Shown: positions 35,550 to 39,660 of the stretch, one piece after another
Position numbering within the stretch: the stretch's first letter is position 1
How the letters are laid out: each line of letters begins with the position of its first letter
DNA from: an uncultured bacterium
GTDB lineage: Bacteria; UBP6; UBA1177; JAKLFG01
Direction of reading: 5' to 3'
DNA length: 39,660 nt
NCBI GenBank assembly: GCA_937871295.1
Contig: CALMRE010000105.1
Location: 1-39,660, forward strand
The notes under the pieces: model-generated
The model's input: the letters and a program-made list of their open reading frames with translations, nothing else
Databases searched by the model: none
Told to the model about the DNA's origin: nothing
Position numbers and translations under genes: made by a program

Positions 35550-36143
35550 ATGTCTCTGCTCAAATTACAGGTTGCCGGCGCGGCGGTGCTGAAGAAGAAG
35601 GCGGCGCCCGTGCCGGAGATAACCCCCGCCATCCGCGCGCTGGCCGACGACATGGCCGAAACGCTCAATGTGGCCCACGGTCTGGCGCTCGCGGCGCCGC
35701 AGGTCGGCGAACCGGTGCGGCTGGTGGTGGTCGACCGCGGCTATCTTGAGTGGGAGGCGCTCTCCGAGGAGGAGCGGAAGAAGGTCCGCTGCGATTACCG
35801 TCCCGAACCGCTGGTCAACCCCGAGATACTGAAGAGGGAGGGGGGCGAGGAGGAACTCGAGGAGGGGTGCCTGTCGGTCCCCGGCTACCGCGCGGTGGTG
35901 AGACGCCCCCGCATCGTCACCTACCGCTGGCAGAATCTCGACGGGAAGATGCATGAGAAGCGGGCCGAAGGACTTGAGGCGGTCTGCATCCAGCATGAGC
36001 TCGACCATCTCGACGGGGTGCTTTTCATCGACCGCATATCGCGCCTCAAGCGTAACCTAGCCCTCGGCAAGGTCAGAAAGTTCGTCGAAGAACTCGATCC
36101 GGAGGATGATGAGACCGAATATCGTCTGTATGGGAAGTCCTGA
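35550..36143 (+). CDS. def: Peptide deformylase
   Basis: Metalloenzyme that removes the formyl group from nascent N-terminal methionine. It has 197 residues. Motif 1 is GLALAAPQ (44-51), motif 2 EGCLS (105-109, Cys metal ligand) and motif 3 QHELDHLDG (148-156, two His ligands and catalytic Glu). A longer insert (YLEWEALSEEERKKVRCDYR, about 65-84) than in E. coli Def lies between motifs 1 and 2. The start at 35550 follows GGAGGAACG; the same frame is open for a long way upstream but without protein homology. First gene of the def-fmt-rsmB operon. Confidence 0.96.
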   Translation: MSLLKLQVAGAAVLKKKAAPVPEITPAIRALADDMAETLNVAHGLALAAPQVGEPVRLVVVDRGYLEWEALSEEERKKVRCDYRPEPLVNPEILKREGGEEELEEGCLSVPGYRAVVRRPRIVTYRWQNLDGKMHEKRAEGLEAVCIQHELDHLDGVLFIDRISRLKRNLALGKVRKFVEELDPEDDETEYRLYGKS

Positions 36144-37032
36144 GTGCGCCGTCCCCTTTCTTGATCTCGCGCACCGGAAAGAGGCGAACCTCATCGTCTT
36201 TACCCGCAAGGACAAAGTGCGCTGCCGCGGCGGCAAACTTTCGCAGACCCCGGTGAAGAAGCGGGCGCTCGAACTCGGCCTGCCGGTGTACGAGCTCTCG
36301 ATGAAAAACGACGAGGCGCACCGCGTCATCGCCGATTTCAGACCCGATCTTTATCTGGTGGTCGCCTACGGCCAGATACTCCCCCAGCGGATACTTTCCC
36401 TGCCGAAGATAGTGCCGCTCAACGTCCATTTCTCGCTCCTGCCGAAATACCGCGGGCCGATCCCGGTGCAGGCGGCGGTGCAGAGCGGCGACGACACGAC
36501 CGGCACCACCGTCATGGTCATGGATAAAGAACTCGATACCGGTGATATCATCTATCAGGAGCCGCTCTCCATCGCTCCCGAGGAGACGGCGGCGAAACTC
36601 TTCGGGCGGCTCATCGATCTGTCGGTGGACCTGCTCGACCGGAACTGGGACGACCTTACGGCGGGCCGTTTTACCCGCACCCCGCAGACCGGCGAGGCGA
36701 GCTACACCAAACTGATACGGAAAGAGGACCTCGTCGTTGACTGGACCCGGCACGCGCTCGAACTCCACCGCATGATACGCGCTTTCGCCTTCAACCCCGG
36801 GGTCCGGGCGCGGTTCCGCGACAAACTCCTGCTCGTCGGTTCGGCCCAGTGGCGGCCCGATATCGCCGGAGCGCCCGGCGAGATCGTCGCGGTCGAAAAA
36901 AAGGGCTTTGCCGTCGCCTGCGGCGAGGGGGGCCTGTTCCTCACCGAGGTCCAGCCCGAATGCAAGTGCTGCATGCCGGCCGCCTCGTTCATCGCGGGAT
37001 ACCGTCCGCAGGTCGGTGAAAAACTATGCTGA
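36106..37032 (+). CDS. fmt: Methionyl-tRNA formyltransferase
   Basis: Transfers a formyl group from 10-formyl-THF to Met-tRNA for initiation. It has 308 residues. The catalytic triad is Asn106, His108 (LNVHFSLLPKYRG) and Asp144 (KELDTGD). The C-terminal half is the tRNA-binding OB-like domain. The start overlaps the def end by 38 bp, with GGAGG nearby; a second ATG follows directly at 36109. The def-fmt-rsmB order is widely conserved, so a sugar formyltransferase is unlikely. Confidence 0.95.
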   Translation: MMRPNIVCMGSPECAVPFLDLAHRKEANLIVFTRKDKVRCRGGKLSQTPVKKRALELGLPVYELSMKNDEAHRVIADFRPDLYLVVAYGQILPQRILSLPKIVPLNVHFSLLPKYRGPIPVQAAVQSGDDTTGTTVMVMDKELDTGDIIYQEPLSIAPEETAAKLFGRLIDLSVDLLDRNWDDLTAGRFTRTPQTGEASYTKLIRKEDLVVDWTRHALELHRMIRAFAFNPGVRARFRDKLLLVGSAQWRPDIAGAPGEIVAVEKKGFAVACGEGGLFLTEVQPECKCCMPAASFIAGYRPQVGEKLC

Positions 37033-38336
37033 TCGGCCAGCGGGCGCAGAATCCGAAGATCGCCGCCGCGTCGCTTACCCGCAAGGTGCTGGAAAAGTCG
37101 CTGTTCATCAACGAACTGCTCAACAATACGCTCGATGTCTTTCCTCTTTCCGAACGCCGGTTCATCACCGAACTGACCTACGGGACGATACGCAATCTCG
37201 CCCACCTCGATTTCTGGCTGGAGCAGGCGTCGGGAAAACCGGTGTCGCGCATCGACCGCGATGTGCTGTCGCATCTGCGGATCGCCCTCTACCAGATGCT
37301 CTTCATGCATAATCGCGATGCGGCGCAGATCGTCCATGAGGCGGTCGAGATCGTGAAAAGTTCGTCGCGCCGCGAGGCGGCCGGCTTTACGAACTTCACC
37401 TTGCGCGAGGTGCTGCGCATCGGTCCGTCGCGCTACAAGATGTTCCAGCGGCTCGGACTCGACCGCGACCGTTTCTACCGCGTCCGGCATTCGTTCCCCG
37501 ACTGGCTGGCCGATCTCATCGGCGATCTGGTGGGGGAGAAATACCGTTATAAATATCTCGGTTTCGCCAACACGCCGCTGGGCATCACGCTCCGGGTCGA
37601 AGGTGAAGCGGCGCGGCGCGACGCGGTCATCGCCGACCTGCGGGCGCAGGAGGTGTCGGCCGAACCGGCGGCGATAAGCCCCTACGGCATCTACACCGAC
37701 CGCGCGGTGACCTGGAGCATGATACGCGACTGGTCCGATGTCCACATACAGGACGAGTCGAGCCAGTTGGCGGTGCTCGACATGGAACTGAAGGCGGGCG
37801 ACACGGTGCTCGACCTCTGCGCCGCGCCCGGCGGCAAAACGCTCTTCGCTTCGTGGCTCGTCGGTCCGACGGGACGCGTGACCGCCGCCGATGTCAACGC
37901 ATACAAACTCAAGAACATCACCGAGGCGCTGCTGCGGGCGGGTCGCAACAATGTCGATATCCGCCTGCAGGACGGCGGCGCCCACCGCCCCGAATGGAAC
38001 GACCGCTTCGACGCGGTACTGCTCGATGCTCCCTGTTCGGCGCTCGGGACATTGCGGCGTCATCCCGAGGTGAAGTGGCTGAAAAAACCGACCGACGGCG
38101 CGCAGATGGCGACGCTCGCACTGACGATACTCGAAAATGCGGCGCGCTATGTCCGGCCGGGCGGCACGCTTCTCTTCTCAGTCTGCACCTTCACCCGCGA
38201 GGAGACCACCGGCCAGATACAGCAGTTCGTGCAGAAGCACCCCGAGTTCAAAGTGGAAAAGGCCTACTACACGATATCGTCGCTCCTCGACAACCGCGAT
38301 GTCTTCTTCATCGCGCGGTTGAGAAGGACGAGATAA
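37026..38336 (+). CDS. rsmB: 16S rRNA (cytosine-967-C5)-methyltransferase RsmB
   Basis: SAM-dependent methyltransferase that modifies C967 of 16S rRNA. It has 436 residues. The N-terminal NusB-like domain (1-145) is followed by the Rossmann domain with LDLCAAPGGKT near 261-271 (SAM site), LDAPCSALG near 333 (motif IV, Cys) and SVCTFTREE near 384 (motif VI, nucleophile Cys; the usual Ser after Cys is Thr here). It overlaps fmt by 7 bp. Its TAA stop lies at the edge of a palindromic repeat that probably ends the transcript. Confidence 0.95.
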   Translation: MLIGQRAQNPKIAAASLTRKVLEKSLFINELLNNTLDVFPLSERRFITELTYGTIRNLAHLDFWLEQASGKPVSRIDRDVLSHLRIALYQMLFMHNRDAAQIVHEAVEIVKSSSRREAAGFTNFTLREVLRIGPSRYKMFQRLGLDRDRFYRVRHSFPDWLADLIGDLVGEKYRYKYLGFANTPLGITLRVEGEAARRDAVIADLRAQEVSAEPAAISPYGIYTDRAVTWSMIRDWSDVHIQDESSQLAVLDMELKAGDTVLDLCAAPGGKTLFASWLVGPTGRVTAADVNAYKLKNITEALLRAGRNNVDIRLQDGGAHRPEWNDRFDAVLLDAPCSALGTLRRHPEVKWLKKPTDGAQMATLALTILENAARYVRPGGTLLFSVCTFTREETTGQIQQFVQKHPEFKVEKAYYTISSLLDNRDVFFIARLRRTR

Positions 38337-38425
38337 CACCCTCAGTCGCTACGCGCCAGCTCCCTGCGACAGGGAGCCTTCCGATAATGGCCCCTTGGTG
38401 CAGGGGGCAGCGAAGCGGGGGTGTT
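38335..38425. repeat. Nested palindromic intergenic repeat
   Basis: About 91 bp between two convergent stop codons. The outer arms AACACC and GGTGTT sit at the ends, CGCT (in AGTCGCTACGCG) pairs with AGCG (in GGCAGCGAAGCG), and two inner hairpins are seen: GCTCCCTG-CGA-CAGGGAGC (38360-38378 region) and GCCCCTTGG...AGGGGGC. It overlaps the stop of rsmB and abuts that of the SxtJ-like gene. It resembles MITE-like elements with CTCAGTCGCT and GAAGCGGGGGTGTT termini that I recall from other environmental and gut bacteria. It may act as a bidirectional terminator. Confidence 0.75.
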
Positions 38426-38788
38426 CTAGTAAGGTTTTTCGAACGATTCTTTAGAGAAACTTCCCTCGGCGGCGCGCCAGTAGGTGTCGCGCTTTTTTAG
38501 GAAATGGTCGGCCGCCGCGCGGTTGAAGAGGCGATAGACGAACGCCAGCGGCGTGAGGAAGAAAAAGAATATCAGCGTCATAATAAGGCGCGACATGACC
38601 GCGCCGAGCAGTTCGGAGAATTTGAGCCATCCTTTGGTGATGAGCGTCGCGAGCGGATTGGGGAAGATCGCAAGGACAAGGAGCGCCGTCGCGAGGTAGA
38701 GGAGCCATGCGTGCCCCAGCCACAGATGGAAGATCAGCGCCGCGAGGGCGAGTACCGCGAGCGTTTCGAGGATGGTCTTGCGTGTCAC
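38426..38788 (-). CDS. SxtJ-like membrane protein
   Basis: A 120-residue membrane protein with two hydrophobic regions near residues 12-45 and 65-85, followed by the tail YRLFNRAAADHFLKKRDTYW, a hallmark of SxtJ-family proteins (named for the saxitoxin cluster but widespread). GTG at 38788 is preferred because AGGGAG lies six bases before it; TTG at 38794 would directly abut that site. It follows the DUF5989 gene by 10 bp. The trio with a carbamoyltransferase is conserved and does not by itself imply toxin production. Function unknown. Confidence 0.82.
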   Translation of the reverse strand: MTRKTILETLAVLALAALIFHLWLGHAWLLYLATALLVLAIFPNPLATLITKGWLKFSELLGAVMSRLIMTLIFFFFLTPLAFVYRLFNRAAADHFLKKRDTYWRAAEGSFSKESFEKPY

Positions 38789-38798
38789 CGTCAACTCC

Positions 38799-38948
38799 CT
38801 AGAAGAGCGTATAGATGAACGGGGCGACCGCCGTTCCGCTCGACAGCACGATGAGCGCGCCGATGAGCAGCAGCACCACGATCATCGGGAGGAGCCACCA
38901 TTTCTTCCGTTCTTTCAGAAAGCCCCAGATGTCTTTCAGGAACTCCAT
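38799..38948 (-). CDS. DUF5989 small membrane protein
   Basis: A 49-residue protein, starting MEFLKDIWGFLKERKKWWLL and continuing into one membrane helix, matching the DUF5989 family. The ribosome binding site TAGGAGGATAGG is excellent. It sits between the carbamoyltransferase (9 bp) and SxtJ-like genes, the usual place for this family. The protein probably binds or anchors a partner at the membrane; its role is unknown. Confidence 0.85.
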   Translation of the reverse strand: MEFLKDIWGFLKERKKWWLLPMIVVLLLIGALIVLSSGTAVAPFIYTLF

Positions 38949-38957
38949 CCTATCCTC

Positions 38958-39660
38958 CTAGTCGAGCGCAAAGGTCCGTTTCCATTTGTCGCGGTCGTTC
39001 CAGTCGGGCTGTTCTTCCTTGATAAAAAGAAGGTCGCCGATGACCAGCGTATCTATCTCGGTCGCCATGAAGCAGGCGAAGGAGTCCTCGGGGGTGCAGA
39101 CGATCGGTTCGCCGCGCACATTGAAGCTGGTGTTGACGATGACGCCGTAGCCGGTCTTTTCCTTGAAGCGGCTGATGAGCCGGTGGTAGCGCGGGTTGGT
39201 CTCTTTGTGGACCGTCTGTATCCGCGCCGAGAAGTCGAGGTGGGTGATCGACTGGACATCGCTGCGGGTCATATAGAGTTTGTCGAACAGCGGCAGTGCG
39301 TGGTAGTTCTCCGGAAGGTTCTTCCGCCGTTCTTTAACCACATCGCCGATGATGAGCATGTAGGGCGAACCCTGCCGGAGATCGAAGAATTCGGGCGAAC
39401 TCTCGGCGAGTACCGACGGGGCGAAGGGGCGGAACCCCTCGCGGTATTTTATCTTGAGATTGAGTTTCTTCTGCATTTCGGCGTTGCGCGCGTCGCCGAG
39501 TATCGACCGGTTGCCCAGCGCCCGCGGACCCCATTCCATGCGTCCCTGATGCCAGCCGACGACCTTACCGTGGGTCAGGTGATCGGTGACGAGGTCGATG
39601 AGTTTCTCGAAGTCGCCGATGCGGTGGTAGACCGCCTTGTGCTTGCGCGCCATGAGCTCC
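38958..39660 (-). CDS. Carbamoyltransferase, C-terminal part (5' end off the right edge)
   Basis: C-terminal 234 residues of a NodU/CmcH/TobZ-type O-carbamoyltransferase. This part holds the YrdC-like domain that makes carbamoyl adenylate: GRMEWGPRALGNRSILGDAR, then KYREGFRPFAPSVLAE and NTSFNVRGEPIVCTPEDS are family signatures. The frame is open to the window edge, so the N-terminal Kae1-like domain lies outside. It heads the unit carbamoyltransferase-DUF5989-SxtJ. The acceptor may be an envelope sugar, which cannot be decided here. Confidence 0.93.
   Translation of the reverse strand, partial: ELMARKHKAVYHRIGDFEKLIDLVTDHLTHGKVVGWHQGRMEWGPRALGNRSILGDARNAEMQKKLNLKIKYREGFRPFAPSVLAESSPEFFDLRQGSPYMLIIGDVVKERRKNLPENYHALPLFDKLYMTRSDVQSITHLDFSARIQTVHKETNPRYHRLISRFKEKTGYGVIVNTSFNVRGEPIVCTPEDSFACFMATEIDTLVIGDLLFIKEEQPDWNDRDKWKRTFALD

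Noticed and set aside
38426-39660. Saxitoxin-type biosynthesis cluster
   Set aside because: SxtJ-like and carbamoyltransferase genes are widespread outside toxin clusters, and no other saxitoxin-type gene is seen.

Overview
This 39.7 kb window comes from the chromosome of a GC-rich Gram-negative bacterium. Secreted proteins carry lipoprotein signal peptides, one has a beta-barrel-like C-terminus, and there are peptidoglycan-recycling-like and outer-envelope functions. An AgmX/PglI-type C-terminal domain, an FHA-DUF4388 protein and lipoproteins with Cys-rich modules and Asp/Pro/Thr linkers recall Myxococcota, Bradymonadota and related deltaproteobacterial lineages. The V-type ATPase operon with a DUF2764 gene is the chlamydia/spirochaete arrangement. 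Phylum-level placement is inference. No rRNA, tRNA, CRISPR array or transposase gene was seen. Genes are tightly packed and mostly on the minus strand, and no gene-free stretch exceeds about 170 bp.

Layout: 1-1735, dCMP deaminase (cut by the left edge) and glyA. 1804-7499, a seven-gene minus-strand operon: membrane protein, sugar kinase, sugar nucleotidyltransferase, small protein, recA, pilT, recX. 7646-10599, an EamA exporter and a GAF-AAA-Fis sigma-54 activator on the plus strand. 10763-12070, a Cys-rich lipoprotein. 12193-16569, type II fatty acid synthesis in two transcription units (fabG-acpP-fabF-fabH and fabD), each with a canonical promoter followed by the same palindromic operator. 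16663-18918, an ECF sigma factor, a putative anti-sigma factor and two exported proteins. 18978-24073, an AgmX-like/FHA pair, an RluA-family pseudouridine synthase and a large PMT-family glycosyltransferase. 24145-26534, a lipoprotein gene and a four-helix-bundle gene embedded in four arrays of a 9-bp repeat (AAAGGACNN). 26518-33575, V-type ATPase subunits I, D, B, A, DUF2764 and E. 33748-35399, a DEDDh exonuclease and another lipoprotein. 35550-38336, def-fmt-rsmB. 38335-38425, a nested palindromic repeat. 38426 to the right edge, an SxtJ-like protein, DUF5989 and a carbamoyltransferase cut by the edge.

The most unusual region is 24.1-26.5 kb. The 9-bp arrays border both genes and run into coding sequence: they form the lipoprotein signal peptide, the KDLKDLKD tail and stop of the four-helix protein, and the last codons and stop of the V-ATPase I gene. 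They also place AAAGGAC just before the start codons. The module sits exactly where the V-ATPase proteolipid gene (subunit K) is normally found, and no such gene is present in the window. The second strong observation is the shared fatty-acid operator, which predicts a regulator encoded elsewhere.
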